A stretch of DNA of 64,000 nt from Acidobacteriota bacterium (GCA_016185425.1 JACPNQ010000040.1:62001-126000); one strand, 5' to 3'; positions 1-9,566 are shown, counted from the first letter of the stretch. Made by a program: numbers and translations. Notes: generated by a model not told the origin, from the sequence alone.

Positions 1-1820
1 TAGATGCCCATCTGATCCGTGGCGAGATCGGGCCGGCCGAGTTTGGAGACAATGCCCTTTACTTCCGGGAGCTTGAGCAGAGTCTTCTCCACCTCTGTGC
101 TGAGTTTGGAAGAATCCGACAGTGAAACGCCGGGGAGCTTCTTCGTCTGCACGAGGATGGAACCTTCCTCCAGGCGCGGCATGAATTCCGTACCGAGGTA
201 CGGGATGGAGCCGAGGGCGGCCGCGGCGATGAGGGCACCAGCAACGACGGTAAGGACGCGGTGCCGCAGGGCAGTGGAGAGCAGGCGCCGGTAGACGGAG
301 CGCAGCGATTCAAACCAGCCTTCCTCCTTGTGCGGCTTCACGCCATGTTTCAACGTGTACGAAGCCAGCACCGGCATGGCAAACAGTGCGAGGGCGAGAG
401 ATCCGGTGAGCGCGGAGACGACCGTGACCGCCATTGGCCGGAACATGCGGCCTTCCAGGCCTTCTAGAAAGAAGATGGGCACGTAGACCGCGATGATGAT
501 GCCAACGGCGAAGACGATGGGCCGCGCGACTTCGTGAGCCGCGAGGCGGACAACTTCAAGCGGATCCTGATCGTCCTTGCGGGCGCCCAGGCGGGCGACG
601 GCGTTCTCCATCATGACGACGGCGCCGTCGACGATCATGCCAAAATCCACCGCGCCGAGGGACATCAGATTCGCGGTGACGCCGAACCATTTCATGCCGA
701 TGAAGCCGGCCAGCAATGACAGCGGAATCACCGCCGCCACCAGCAGCGCGGCGCGAACATTGCCGAGGAATAGCAAGAGCACGGCGATGACGAGTAAGCC
801 CGCTTCGGCGAGATTGCGGCGCACGGTGGAGATCGTGCGGTTGATTACTTCGCTCTGGTCGTAGAAGGGAACGATAGTAGCGCCCGCGGGCATCTTCACG
901 GTGGCGAGCCGGCGTTTGACGCGTTCGATGACCTCGCGTGAGTTCTCGCCTTTCAGCATGATGGCCATGGCGGAGACGGATTCGCCGCGTCCGTCGCGAA
1001 GCGTGGCGCCCTGCCGCTGGGCGGCGCCGGTGCGCACGTGCGCCACGTCACGAACCAGCACCGGCGTGCCGGCGCGAGAGGTGATGACGATGTTTTCCAG
1101 ATCGACGGGCTTGGCCACTCGGCCCTTCCCAACCACCGTGTACTGCTCGCCCGCGAATTCAAAGAACCCGCCGCCGAAGTTTTCATTACTGGCCGATACG
1201 GCCTTCTCCACGTCGGCGAGCGATACGTTGTAGCGTTCGAGCGATTCCGGGCGCACTTCGATTTCGAATTGGCGTGTACGGCCGCCCCAGGTCTCTACCT
1301 CCACAACGCCGGGAACAGTGCGAAGCGCCGGACGGATCACCCAATCGAGAAACGCCTTCCGCTCGTCAAGCGGCACCGGCTCGCCTTCGATGGTGAACTG
1401 GTAAACCTCGCCGAAGGGCGTGGCGTTCGGGCCGAGGCCGGGTTCGAGATGGGCCGGAATGCGGCCGCGCACTTCCTGCAATCGTTCGTTAACGAGCTGG
1501 CGGGCAAAATAGGGGCTGACCGTATCGTCAAAAACGACTGTGATTTTCGAAAGCGCGAACTTGGAAATGGAGCGAGCCTCGGTGACACGGGGCAGGCCCA
1601 TGACGGAAATTTCCATGGGCCAGGTGACGAGGCGCTCGACCTCCGTGGGCGGCATGCCGGGGCAGGCGGTGACGATGGTGACCTGGTTGTTGGTGAGGTC
1701 TGGAAAGGCGTCGATAGGGAGATTGAGGAGGCTGAAGATCCCCCCGCCGATGAGGACGGCGAGGGCGGCGACGACAAGGATCCGGTTGTGCAGCGCGGTG
1801 TCGATTAAACGGTTGAGCAA
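1..1820 (-). CDS. Heavy-metal RND efflux pump, CusA/CzcA family (N-terminal part)
   Basis: Inner-membrane proton-driven pump of the HME-RND family, exporting metal cations through a tripartite complex. About 606 N-terminal residues are visible; the C-terminus lies beyond the left edge. The start is TTG at 1820: the peptide begins LLNRLIDTALHNR like the usual MLNRLI start of the family, and AGGAG sits about 9 bases upstream, inside the end of the adaptor gene. The TM4 motif DFGMIVDGAVVMMEN (about residue 391) carries the two Asp residues typical of HME pumps. It is the last gene of the run after the outer-membrane factor (3035-4264) and adaptor (1827-3038). The metal (Cu/Ag versus Co/Zn/Cd) cannot be told from this part. 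Family call is firm. Confidence 0.93.
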   Translation of the reverse strand, partial: MLNRLIDTALHNRILVVAALAVLIGGGIFSLLNLPIDAFPDLTNNQVTIVTACPGMPPTEVERLVTWPMEISVMGLPRVTEARSISKFALSKITVVFDDTVSPYFARQLVNERLQEVRGRIPAHLEPGLGPNATPFGEVYQFTIEGEPVPLDERKAFLDWVIRPALRTVPGVVEVETWGGRTRQFEIEVRPESLERYNVSLADVEKAVSASNENFGGGFFEFAGEQYTVVGKGRVAKPVDLENIVITSRAGTPVLVRDVAHVRTGAAQRQGATLRDGRGESVSAMAIMLKGENSREVIERVKRRLATVKMPAGATIVPFYDQSEVINRTISTVRRNLAEAGLLVIAVLLLFLGNVRAALLVAAVIPLSLLAGFIGMKWFGVTANLMSLGAVDFGMIVDGAVVMMENAVARLGARKDDQDPLEVVRLAAHEVARPIVFAVGIIIAVYVPIFFLEGLEGRMFRPMAVTVVSALTGSLALALFAMPVLASYTLKHGVKPHKEEGWFESLRSVYRRLLSTALRHRVLTVVAGALIAAAALGSIPYLGTEFMPRLEEGSILVQTKKLPGVSLSDSSKLSTEVEKTLLKLPEVKGIVSKLGRPDLATDQMGI

Positions 1821-1826
1821 GCGCGG

Positions 1827-3038
1827 CTACTCCTCGGTGAGCGTCGACTTCAGCATTTCGGACTTCAGCAGGAATGCACCGCGTGTGACGACCCGGTCGC
1901 CCGCGGAGAGGCCGGAGAGAATGGCGACACCGCCGCCGGCCCGGGCGCCGGTTTCGACGGCGCGGGTCTGAAAGCGGTCGCCGGCGGCGGCAACGAAGAC
2001 GATCTGGTGGCCGTTCATCTCCTGTATGGATTCCTGCGGGACGTAGAGAGCCTCACCCGTTCCGCCGGAGACGATTTCCGCGGCGGCGTACATTTCGGGC
2101 TTCAATTCGCCGCGCGGATTGGCGAGCACGATGCGCGCCTGCACAGTACGGGTTGCGGCGTCCAACTGGTCGCCGATGCGGGTGATGCGGCCCGGAAACG
2201 GGCGGCCTTCAAATGCGCGGACGAAAACCTGCGCGGACATTCCGGCGCGGATGCGGCCCATGTTTTCTTCGGGGACCGCGCCGATCATCCAAATGGAAGA
2301 GAGATCGCTGATGACGAAGAGGTCGTCCCCGGGCTTCGTGACCGAGCCCGCCGTGACCGAGCGCGAGATAATAACACCGCCGGCGGGAGCTTTGACGGGG
2401 ATCATATCGTCGTCATGCTCCAACTCGCCCTCCTTATGGCCCGGGGGCTCTTCGGCCGAGACTTCCAGAAACTCCTCCAGATGCTGACGAGCGCGAATCA
2501 CTTCCAGCCGTCCGGCCTGCACGTTCGCGAGCGCGTGCCTGAATTCATTGTCGGCATTGTCGGACTGTTCCTGCGACGCGGCTTTCAGATCGTGCAGGCG
2601 ATGGATACGGTCGCGGCTGCGCTGCGCGTAGGAGAGCTGGGTTTCCAGACGCGTCATCTCCACCTTCGCCTTCTGGTAGGAGGCGCGCGATTCATGGATG
2701 TCATGGCTGTGAAGCCGTGCGAGGACCTGTCCCTTTTGTACGCGGTCGCCGACGTTGAAGAATAACTTCACGACGCGTCCATCGGTGATGGCGCCGGCTT
2801 TGTGAGTGCGCTCTTCATCGGCGACAAGGCGGCCGTTCACGCGGAAGGTCAGCGGAACATTGCGGCGCTCGACGTCGACGATCTGCAAACCGGAGGTCTT
2901 CTGGAGCTCGGCGCTGAGGCGGACTTCGCCGGGCGCGGCCTTGCTTTCGGCCGCCTTCTTTTCGGCCTTCACGGGTTCCGGTTTCGCGCCGCACGCGGCG
3001 AGTAGAACGGTGACGGCGGCAAGCGCGTAGCGTTTCAC
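1827..3038 (-). CDS. RND efflux periplasmic adaptor (CusB/CzcB family lipoprotein)
   Basis: Membrane-fusion protein linking the inner-membrane pump to the outer-membrane channel. 403 residues. The N-terminus is a lipoprotein signal: MKRYALAAVTVLLAACGA, with a LAAC lipobox. A beta-barrel/lipoyl region follows (DGRVVKLFFNVGDRVQKGQ), then a long coiled-coil hairpin (about residues 110-190, rich in E, R, Q) and the second lipoyl half (VKAPAGGVIISRSV). The C-terminal membrane-proximal part contains GDRVVTRGAFLLKSE. The ATG overlaps the stop of the upstream channel gene by 4 bases (ATGA), and the pump gene starts 6 bases after this stop, so the three are one translationally coupled operon. A His-rich metal-binding N-terminus, seen in some CusB proteins, is absent. 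Confidence 0.93.
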   Translation of the reverse strand: MKRYALAAVTVLLAACGAKPEPVKAEKKAAESKAAPGEVRLSAELQKTSGLQIVDVERRNVPLTFRVNGRLVADEERTHKAGAITDGRVVKLFFNVGDRVQKGQVLARLHSHDIHESRASYQKAKVEMTRLETQLSYAQRSRDRIHRLHDLKAASQEQSDNADNEFRHALANVQAGRLEVIRARQHLEEFLEVSAEEPPGHKEGELEHDDDMIPVKAPAGGVIISRSVTAGSVTKPGDDLFVISDLSSIWMIGAVPEENMGRIRAGMSAQVFVRAFEGRPFPGRITRIGDQLDAATRTVQARIVLANPRGELKPEMYAAAEIVSGGTGEALYVPQESIQEMNGHQIVFVAAAGDRFQTRAVETGARAGGGVAILSGLSAGDRVVTRGAFLLKSEMLKSTLTEE

Positions 3039-4264
3039 GGCACGACTCCCATTGCCGATTCAACGGCGGATTCACTGAGACGGAATTCTGTCAGCGCCTG
3101 CACACGAAGCAGGTCGGTCTCCAGCCGGACGCGTTCGGCGTCGAGCAGGCGAAGAAGATCGGCGCCGCCTTCGCGGTAGGCTCCCTGGGCGATGCGGGCG
3201 GTTTCGCGGGCGTGATCGCCAAGGGCGCTGAGCATGGTGCCTATCTGCGCCTGGCGCAGCCGGTAGGCGGAGTAGGCGGCGCGAACTTCGGCGCGCACCA
3301 TGGCCTCAGCAGCGGCGGCGTTGGAGCGGGCGACACGTATCTCAGCGCCGGCGGCGGCGATGTTGCCCTGATTCCTGTTGCGCCACGGAAGGTCCATGTT
3401 TAAGTACGCGAGCAGGCCGTCGTAGCCGTTGGTTCGTTTGTAGCCGGCGGAGAGATCGACATCGGGACGTGCGAGGGCAAGTTGGAGTTGTTCGTTGGCC
3501 GAGGCGGCCGCAACGCCCTGCCGGGCCAGGCGGACCTCCGCGCGGCGGTTCATGGCCTCGTCGGCGTTTTCGGCGGGAACAGTCGAGGCGCCGTCCAGCG
3601 TGCCGTCGAGGGGAATAGCGCCATCGATCGCCGTGCGGCCGAGCTCTCGCTGCAGGTTGATGCTGGCGCGCTCGGCGATCAGCGTGGCTCCGGATGCGGC
3701 CAAACGGATGCGCTCCATTTCCAGGCGAATGCGGATGAGATCGGCCTCCGCCATATTGCCTTCCCGCACGCGGACCTCATGATAGGTAACGGTCTGCGCA
3801 AAGTTCGCGATGGCTTCGTTGTAGACGCGCGCGATGCGTGCGGCGCCGAGGGCCGTCCAGAAGGCGTCGCGCACCTGCGCGGCGATGTGCTGGGCGAGGA
3901 GATCGCGAGCAATTCCGGCAAGTTCTTTGTGAGCCGCGGCGAGCTCCGTGCGGCGCTCCCGCTTGCGGGCCGTTTCGAGAGTCTGGGAGAGGTAGAGGAA
4001 CTGGTCGTTGTCGACGAAGGGGCGATACGGCGACTGCCATCCGCCGCGGATGTTTTCAAGCTGAATGGTTAGGTGCGGATTCCTTTTCAGAGCGGCCTGT
4101 TCCAACAGTCCCTGGGCGGTGGAGATGCGGCCGTCCGCCGCGGCGATGAGCGGGTGTTTCTCAAGCGCCTCCCGGATAGCGGCGGAAAGAGTGAGCGGCT
4201 GTTGCGAGAACGCAGAAAGGGAGCAGAATATCGCCAGTATACGTAGGGGCCAACAGCCGTGCAC
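3035..4264 (-). CDS. TolC/CzcC-family outer-membrane factor
   Basis: Outer-membrane channel of the metal efflux system, first gene of the operon. 409 residues with a GTG start at 4264 and a hydrophobic secretion signal (PLRILAIFCSLSAFS). Two long helical OEP repeats are visible, with typical phrases such as SAAIREALEKHP near residue 28 and a second copy of the heptad-rich helix after residue 200 (RRAEVRLARQGVAAASANEQ). It ends in a helical segment rich in R, L and E, as expected. The length fits the CzcC family (about 410-430). The stop overlaps the adaptor start by 4 bases. Alternative in-frame starts lie close by, so the exact N-terminus is uncertain. Confidence 0.9.
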   Translation of the reverse strand: MHGCWPLRILAIFCSLSAFSQQPLTLSAAIREALEKHPLIAAADGRISTAQGLLEQAALKRNPHLTIQLENIRGGWQSPYRPFVDNDQFLYLSQTLETARKRERRTELAAAHKELAGIARDLLAQHIAAQVRDAFWTALGAARIARVYNEAIANFAQTVTYHEVRVREGNMAEADLIRIRLEMERIRLAASGATLIAERASINLQRELGRTAIDGAIPLDGTLDGASTVPAENADEAMNRRAEVRLARQGVAAASANEQLQLALARPDVDLSAGYKRTNGYDGLLAYLNMDLPWRNRNQGNIAAAGAEIRVARSNAAAAEAMVRAEVRAAYSAYRLRQAQIGTMLSALGDHARETARIAQGAYREGGADLLRLLDAERVRLETDLLRVQALTEFRLSESAVESAMGVVP

Positions 4265-4412
4265 AGATCCGAGTCTAACAGAAGATGCCGCTTGTTTTCA
4301 GTAATTTACAAGCGCAATCGAATTGCAGGTGGTAGGCGATCCGACTGGGTTGTTCGAGAATTTTTACCTAGCTGCGAAACTAGCGGTTCGGGAATGGGTT
4401 CGAACCCGTAGA

Positions 4413-4435
4413 ATCAAGATGATGCCCGTCTTGAT
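4413..4435. promoter_or_regulatory. Inverted repeat in the divergent intergenic region
   Basis: ATCAAGA (4413-4419) and TCTTGAT (4429-4435) form a perfect 7-bp inverted repeat with a 9-base spacer, extendable by one imperfect pair. It lies between the leftward efflux operon (start 4264) and the rightward DUF1549 gene (start 4502). It could be an operator for either, or a hairpin in the leader of the rightward transcript. No metal-regulator gene is adjacent, and no clear -35/-10 pair was seen. Confidence 0.35.
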
Positions 4436-4501
4436 GTGATTAGAAAGCGGGACGTCGCGAAAGCCGAAACGGCGGCGTCGAGAACTAGGGGACTGAGCAA
4501 G

Positions 4502-6451
4502 ATGAAACGCTGTGCCATTCTCATCTCTGTACTGGCCGGATTTACCATCACGGGCCAGGAGCAGGAAGGCGAGATCGTCGCCGACCATGCGGAGTGCACG
4601 TACTTTGGTCCGAAGCGGGCGCAGTTTGTGGCGGGTTCGCTGGCGGCGGCGCGGCAGCCGCGGAATTCTTTCTCGCAGGAGACCGAGGAGATCGTCAGCC
4701 GGCTAGGCGCTACGCGCCAGTTCGTACCGGGCGGCAGCCGCACGTTTTCCAGCATGCAGGGCGCGGACTCTTCGAATGTAGTCGACAAGAACATATTCGG
4801 AGTTCTGCAATCGCGGGGTATCGCACCGGCTGGCCGAACGAACGATTATGAGTTCATCCGCCGCGCGTCGCTGGACCTGACCGGCCGCGTGCCAGCGCCG
4901 GAACGCGTAACGGCGTTTGTGGCCGATTCCGATCCCGGCAAGCGGACGAAGTATATCGACGAATTGTTGGGGTCCGACGCGTGGGTGGACAAGTGGACGA
5001 TGTTCTTCGGCGATCTCTATCGGAACACCGACCAGATTCGCGCGACGAACACGATTCGGCGGGCAGAGGGCCGGGAGGCGTTTTATCGTTGGATCTATGA
5101 CTCGCTGAAGACCGGCAAGGCATACAACAAGATGGCGTTCGAACTGATCGCGGCGGAAGGAGCGAACTCCTGGACCCAGGGCGAGTTGAACTGGCAGATC
5201 GGTAACCGGACTACGGGCGGGCCGGCGCAGGACAATTACGATCAGATGGCCGCGTCGACGATGGAGACGTTTCTTGGCGTCAGCCATTTCAATTGCATCG
5301 TCTGTCACAGCGGGCGCGGACACGTCGATACGCTGAGCTTGTGGGGTAAAGGGGCCGGCCGCATGCAGGCCTATGGATTTGCGGCCTTCTTTGCGCAGAC
5401 GAACATGGTTCAGCAGGCACGGGAGCAGCGCCCCGACCCGAACATCTACTACTGGGGCCTGACGACGGCGCGCACCGGCACGTACGCGTTGAACACGACG
5501 ACAGGCAACCGTCCGCCGCGGCAGCCGATCGGCAGCACGCGCGTCGTTCCCCCGGCCTATCCGTTTGGCGAAGGCGCGGGTCCGAATGGCGGCGAGGCGT
5601 GGCGCACGGCGGCGGCGCGGCTGGTGACGGCCGACTTCAACTTCGCGCGCGCGACGGTGAACTACATTTGGAAGGAATTGATGGTGAGGGGCTTGGTGGA
5701 GCCGGTGAATCAGTTGGACCCGGACCGTTTGGACCCGGATAATCCGCCTCCCGCTCCCTGGACGCTGCAGCCTTCGAACGCGGCTCTGCTGCGCGACTTG
5801 GCGCAGGACTTTATCGACAGCGGATATAACCTGAAGTCCCTGATGCGGCGCATCGCCACGTCGGACGCCTATCAACTGAGCGCGCGGTACGACGGGCAAT
5901 GGGACCCATCGTGGGAGAGCCTCCATGCGCGGCGGCTGGTGAGGCGGCTGTGGGCGGAAGAAGTGTATGACGCCATTTCGCAGACATCCAACGTCGCTGC
6001 GCCCATCACGATGACCACTTCCACGCGGGTGCCGAATGGACCGGCTCCGGAGACGCGCATCGTGCCATACGCCATGCAGACCACGAGTCCCGCATCGCGT
6101 GGCGGCGCGGCGGCGTTCCTGAATCCCTTCTACCCGGGTGACCGCGAGGATACCGACCGGCGGCGCGACGGGTCCGATCAGCAGGCGTTGACGCTGATGA
6201 ACAATAACTTCGTCATGACGCGGACGCGCTCATCGGCCGCGGCCGGACAGGACAGCGTGCTGCGCAAGTTCATCAACCGCACCGATCGCGAGCTGATAGA
6301 CAACCTCTACCTGACGGTTCTCTCGCGACTCCCCAACGAATCGGAGCGCGCGACGGCATCCGCCGCGCTCACCTCCGGCAACCGGCAGCAGGCGGCGGAG
6401 AACCTTCTCTGGTCGCTTTATAACAAGGTCGATTTCTTCTTTAACTACTAG
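4502..6451 (+). CDS. DUF1549/DUF1553 (PSCyt2-PSD1 type) secreted protein with CxxCH
   Basis: Exported protein of the planctomycete/acidobacterial PSCyt2-PSD1 family; the biochemical role is not established, although members always travel with DUF1501 proteins. 649 residues from ATG 4502, which opens a signal peptide (MKRCAILISVLAGFTITG); an upstream in-frame ATG at 4436 would add 22 residues before the signal and is unlikely. The DUF1549 part holds DYEFIRRASLDLTGRVPAPE (about residue 115). A single heme-c motif CIVCH lies near residue 265. The DUF1553 part starts near residue 375 (VNYIWKELMVRGLVEPV) and ends YNKVDFFFNY. The DUF1501 partner begins 9 bases after the stop. The usual N-terminal PSCyt1 cytochrome domain is absent. 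Confidence 0.88.
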   Translation: MKRCAILISVLAGFTITGQEQEGEIVADHAECTYFGPKRAQFVAGSLAAARQPRNSFSQETEEIVSRLGATRQFVPGGSRTFSSMQGADSSNVVDKNIFGVLQSRGIAPAGRTNDYEFIRRASLDLTGRVPAPERVTAFVADSDPGKRTKYIDELLGSDAWVDKWTMFFGDLYRNTDQIRATNTIRRAEGREAFYRWIYDSLKTGKAYNKMAFELIAAEGANSWTQGELNWQIGNRTTGGPAQDNYDQMAASTMETFLGVSHFNCIVCHSGRGHVDTLSLWGKGAGRMQAYGFAAFFAQTNMVQQAREQRPDPNIYYWGLTTARTGTYALNTTTGNRPPRQPIGSTRVVPPAYPFGEGAGPNGGEAWRTAAARLVTADFNFARATVNYIWKELMVRGLVEPVNQLDPDRLDPDNPPPAPWTLQPSNAALLRDLAQDFIDSGYNLKSLMRRIATSDAYQLSARYDGQWDPSWESLHARRLVRRLWAEEVYDAISQTSNVAAPITMTTSTRVPNGPAPETRIVPYAMQTTSPASRGGAAAFLNPFYPGDREDTDRRRDGSDQQALTLMNNNFVMTRTRSSAAAGQDSVLRKFINRTDRELIDNLYLTVLSRLPNESERATASAALTSGNRQQAAENLLWSLYNKVDFFFNY

Positions 6452-6460
6452 AGAATCATC

Positions 6461-7861
6461 ATGTCCAACGAATCCAGGTTCAATCGCTTTGTTGAGAAGA
6501 ATCCGCACCACCATCTGCCTTTCTACGCGCGCCCGCACGGCAGCCGCCGCGACTTCTTCCGCGTGATGGGCGCGGGGGTCACCGGCGCCTATCTGGCTTC
6601 GACGCCCGCGAATGCGCAGTCGATCAAGGGACAGAGCGTGAAGACGAAGAATACGGCGAAGAACGTTATCTTCATCCTGCTCACCGGCGCGCCAAGTCAC
6701 ATCGACACCTTCGATCTGAAGATGACCTCGGGCGTGACGCCCGCCACGTTCAATCCGACAACCATCAACGGTGTGGCGTGGAACGCCGGCGTGTTTCCGA
6801 AGATAGGCGCCCAGTTTGACGATATCGCCATCGTCCGCTCCGTTCGCGCCTGGGCCGCGCAGCATACACTCTCCCAAACGTGGGTGCAGATCGGCCGCAA
6901 TCCGGCCGCGGTGCTCGGCGATATCGCCCCGAACATGGGCGCCATCGTCTCGGCGGAAAAGAAAGTGGAACGGACGTCTTCGCAGATCTTCCCGACGTTC
7001 CTTGCGTTGAACTCCGACGGCGCTGTGGGCGCAGGCTATCTGCCCGCCGTCTACGAGCCGTTCAAATTTGCCCCCAGCCAGGCCGGTCTGCCCAACACCA
7101 CCAACCCGGACGGCGGCGCGCGTTTCGATACCAAGTACACCCTGCTGCAGGGGCTGGATAATCCGCTACGCGTCAATTCGCCCTATGGCGATTCGATGAC
7201 GGATTTCAGCGCGTTCTATCAGTCGGCGCGCGGGCTGATGTACAACGCGGCTGTCGACAAGGCATTCAAGTATTCCACGGCCGATAGTGCGCGCTACGGG
7301 AACACGTCGTTTGGCAATGCGCTGCTCACCGCCAAGCAGGTTCTGGAAGCTAACATGGGTACCCGGTACATTCAGGTATCGCTTGGCGGCTGGGACATGC
7401 ACAACAACATCTACACCGCGCAGCAGGGGCAGAACTCCATCTTCTCGCTCGGCAAGACATTGGACGACGGACTCGGCGCTCTGTTGGCCGACATGAAGGC
7501 GAGCGGCCAACTGAAAGAGACGCTCATCGTGATGATGGGCGAGTTCGGGCGCACAGTCGGCCCGCTCACTTCGACGATGGGCCGGGATCACTACCTGCAG
7601 CAATTCGCCTTCTTCGCCGGCGGCGGTGTGAAGGGCGGGCGCGCGTTGGGCACTACGGACGCGACGGGCGCGCGTACGGAAGATTTCGCGTGGTCGGCTG
7701 GGCGCGATGTGCGCGTGGAAGATATCGAAGCGACCATCTACTCCGCGCTCGGCATCAACTGGACCAACGTTCGCTACGACGATCCGTTCGGACGCGGTTT
7801 CGAGTACGTTCCGTTCGCCAACGACGGGCTTTACAAGCCGATTGACGAGCTCTGGGGCTGA
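6461..7861 (+). CDS. DUF1501 domain protein, Tat-exported
   Basis: 466-residue member of the DUF1501 family, whose fold is related to alkaline phosphatase/sulfatase; the substrate is unknown. The N-terminus has an extended n-region and a twin-arginine signal (SRRDFFRVMGAG, about residues 28-39) followed by an ALA-type cleavage region ending in ANA. The metal-enzyme-like opening strand FILLTGAPSHIDTFD (about residue 70) corresponds to the GGPSxxDxxD motif of the family, and MMGEFGRTVG and GRDHY lie near residues 350-375. The gene follows the DUF1549/1553 gene after 9 bases. This two-gene unit is a hallmark of acidobacterial and planctomycete genomes. Confidence 0.92.
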   Translation: MSNESRFNRFVEKNPHHHLPFYARPHGSRRDFFRVMGAGVTGAYLASTPANAQSIKGQSVKTKNTAKNVIFILLTGAPSHIDTFDLKMTSGVTPATFNPTTINGVAWNAGVFPKIGAQFDDIAIVRSVRAWAAQHTLSQTWVQIGRNPAAVLGDIAPNMGAIVSAEKKVERTSSQIFPTFLALNSDGAVGAGYLPAVYEPFKFAPSQAGLPNTTNPDGGARFDTKYTLLQGLDNPLRVNSPYGDSMTDFSAFYQSARGLMYNAAVDKAFKYSTADSARYGNTSFGNALLTAKQVLEANMGTRYIQVSLGGWDMHNNIYTAQQGQNSIFSLGKTLDDGLGALLADMKASGQLKETLIVMMGEFGRTVGPLTSTMGRDHYLQQFAFFAGGGVKGGRALGTTDATGARTEDFAWSAGRDVRVEDIEATIYSALGINWTNVRYDDPFGRGFEYVPFANDGLYKPIDELWG

Positions 7862-7901
7862 TCGGATTTACGCGGGGCAGCGCATTCCACATAATGGCGG
7901 A

Positions 7902-8292
7902 ATGCGGATTCTGCTCGCTCCAGCGCTGACGTCGTACTGCCACGAAGGTTTCTCGCGAAGAGTGGGACCGCGCCGCCGCTTCGCTGCGCGAGAGAATCCC
8001 GGCTCTCGCCGATACGCAGATCGCGATGGAACTGGCGCGCATCACGGCCTTCGCGGGTGACGGGCACGCATTCGTCAATCTTCGTTCCAGCCCGCTCGTT
8101 CTCTAGCGGGCTGCTTGCCAGCGAAGAGTTGTCGCTGCGTGGGTGGATCATCGCCGGCGAACCCATGGGCGCCAAACCGCCGTGCAGGCGCAGAGCGAAA
8201 CTCTCACGCCCGGCGTGCTGGTTCCCTGGACCTGGGCTGCGGCTTCGCAGGATCTCGATCCATTCCTTGACGCCGCGTTGGCCTTGAACTGA
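7902..8292 (+). pseudogene. Remnant of an S41-protease-like gene, frameshifted and internally deleted
   Basis: No intact gene is present, but three pieces of one reading survive. An ATG at 7902 opens a short signal-like stretch (MRILLAPAL). After a frame change, 7951-8106 reads SREEWDRAAASLRERIP, then DTQIAMELARITAFAGDGHA, which resembles the N-terminal region of S41-like secreted proteins where 'GDGH' is conserved; it stops at TAG 8104. From 8191 a third frame reads TLTPGVLVPWTWAAASQDLD and then PFLDAALALN before TGA 8290. That resembles the C-terminus of the same family, where a PD-x-PV-tail precedes DPxLDAAL. The catalytic core between them is gone. The assignment rests on remembered family patterns. 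Confidence 0.55.
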
Positions 8293-8321
8293 GGGCTGGT
8301 ATCCTGAAAGGCGAACGCCCT

Positions 8322-8537
8322 ATGACGAAGGTTCAACTGCGCTACGAGCTGCTCCGCCCCCTTGATGACACCTTGCTGAAGCGGATCTCGGACGCGCACG
8401 GAATCTATGGATTCCAGCGGATTCAGTTGGAGCCATCGCTCGATAAACTTCTGGTGGAATACGATGCGGCCCGCCTTTCACGCGACGACGTGGAGGCCTG
8501 GCTTCATGGAGCGGGCATTCCGGTGAAGCCGCTTTAG
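8322..8537 (+). CDS. Small conserved-type protein, predicted alpha/beta fold
   Basis: 71 residues, acidic/basic mix, no signal and no cysteines. The pattern of a strand (KVQLRYELL), a helix (LDDTLLKRISDAHG), strands (FQRIQLEP, KLLVEYD) and a helix (SRDDVEAWLHGAGI) resembles a heavy-metal-associated (ferredoxin-like) domain that has lost its CxxC. Purine-rich CTGAAAGG lies 10-20 bases upstream of the ATG. The stop overlaps the end of the convergent CBM9-like gene by 4 bases. The function is unknown; reading-frame quality and coding-like codon use support a real gene. Confidence 0.65.
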   Translation: MTKVQLRYELLRPLDDTLLKRISDAHGIYGFQRIQLEPSLDKLLVEYDAARLSRDDVEAWLHGAGIPVKPL

Positions 8538-9517
8538 TCGCGGCCGATTTTCGCGTCTTCGCGAATGCAGAGTCCTTGCGCGCACGCCCGCCACAGGCCG
8601 TCGTCCGCCGTGTGCAATACGATGCCGCCGCCTGGAGGAAGCTCCGCAGCGGATGCCCATCGGCGATTTGTTTTGTGAAACGCGAATTGCTTCTCGTAAT
8701 AAGCCTGCAACTTCATCCGCACCGGCCATGTTGAATCGCCCGCGAACGCGCCGCCCTTGCCCGTTGTGAATTCCACATAACCCCAATACTCCGGCAAGTG
8801 CATGTTAACGCGGCCTTGCGGGGACCACACCCAGTTGTCCTCCTTCGTGCCGGGCACGCGCCGGTACTTGCCCTCATGCAGCTCGTGCCGCCACTCGACG
8901 CGCGAGAAATTCACTCGCCACGTGTCGCCGCTCTTTGGCGGCAGAGGCATCCGCGCCGCCTTGCCGAACGCACTCCATGGGATTGCAATCTCCAACGTCC
9001 ACCCTTGGTCCACGTCGGCAGGGTTGTTGAGCGTGCCATTCACCCGCACCGCGGTAAGCAACCCCGGAATCGCCCAGCCGTTATCCGCGGAGCCGCCGTC
9101 CTTGTATGGCTTCGGCAGGAACAGGTCCCAACCGGTATTCAGTGCGTTCATCTCGAATTCAAAATACTCGTGACTGTCACCGTTGGGATCTACGAACACT
9201 TCGAAGTCGTTGTCGTTGAAGATTACCGAATCGTGCGCGGTCAGTGTTCCCCAAACGTGCGGCTCCTCCAACTCCGCGGCGATGTAGAAGTAGCGGTCGT
9301 CCCACAGCATGCGGGCGCGCGTCCGGAAGCGTGGCTTGGGCTTCCCATCGCCTTCGATGTCGACGAAAAGGGAGGTCCACGGCGCGTTGTTCCATTGCGC
9401 GTCGATTCGTCCATCAATCCGGATCGGTTTGGACGCGCGATGACACACGTACCCATTCGGTTGCTGCTGCGCGGAGGCCGCGGCGAGCGTCAGGAGTAGC
9501 AAGACAATTAAGGGCAC
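8534..9517 (-). CDS. Secreted carbohydrate-binding family 9-like protein
   Basis: 327 residues from a GTG at 9517 with a signal peptide (PLIVLLLLTLAAASAQQ). The body matches the CBM9-like family: ASKPIRIDGRIDAQWNNAPW near residue 28, then LWDDRYFYIAAELEEPHVW, DNDFEVFVDPNGDSHEYFEF and later WTLEIAIPWSAFG and WRVNFSRVEWRHE. Such proteins are thought to bind carbohydrate or related ligands at the cell surface or periplasm; no catalytic domain is attached. It is convergent with the small gene at 8322 and divergent from the hydrolase at 9567. Confidence 0.87.
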   Translation of the reverse strand: MPLIVLLLLTLAAASAQQQPNGYVCHRASKPIRIDGRIDAQWNNAPWTSLFVDIEGDGKPKPRFRTRARMLWDDRYFYIAAELEEPHVWGTLTAHDSVIFNDNDFEVFVDPNGDSHEYFEFEMNALNTGWDLFLPKPYKDGGSADNGWAIPGLLTAVRVNGTLNNPADVDQGWTLEIAIPWSAFGKAARMPLPPKSGDTWRVNFSRVEWRHELHEGKYRRVPGTKEDNWVWSPQGRVNMHLPEYWGYVEFTTGKGGAFAGDSTWPVRMKLQAYYEKQFAFHKTNRRWASAAELPPGGGIVLHTADDGLWRACAQGLCIREDAKIGRD

Positions 9518-9566
9518 TGCTGACCTTTATGCCACACAATCCTGTGTGCGCGAGAATCTAGGGAAC

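Noticed and set aside
4396-4407. Palindrome GGGTTCGAACCC resembling a tRNA T-arm
   Set aside because: No acceptor, D- or anticodon arm can be folded around it on either strand.
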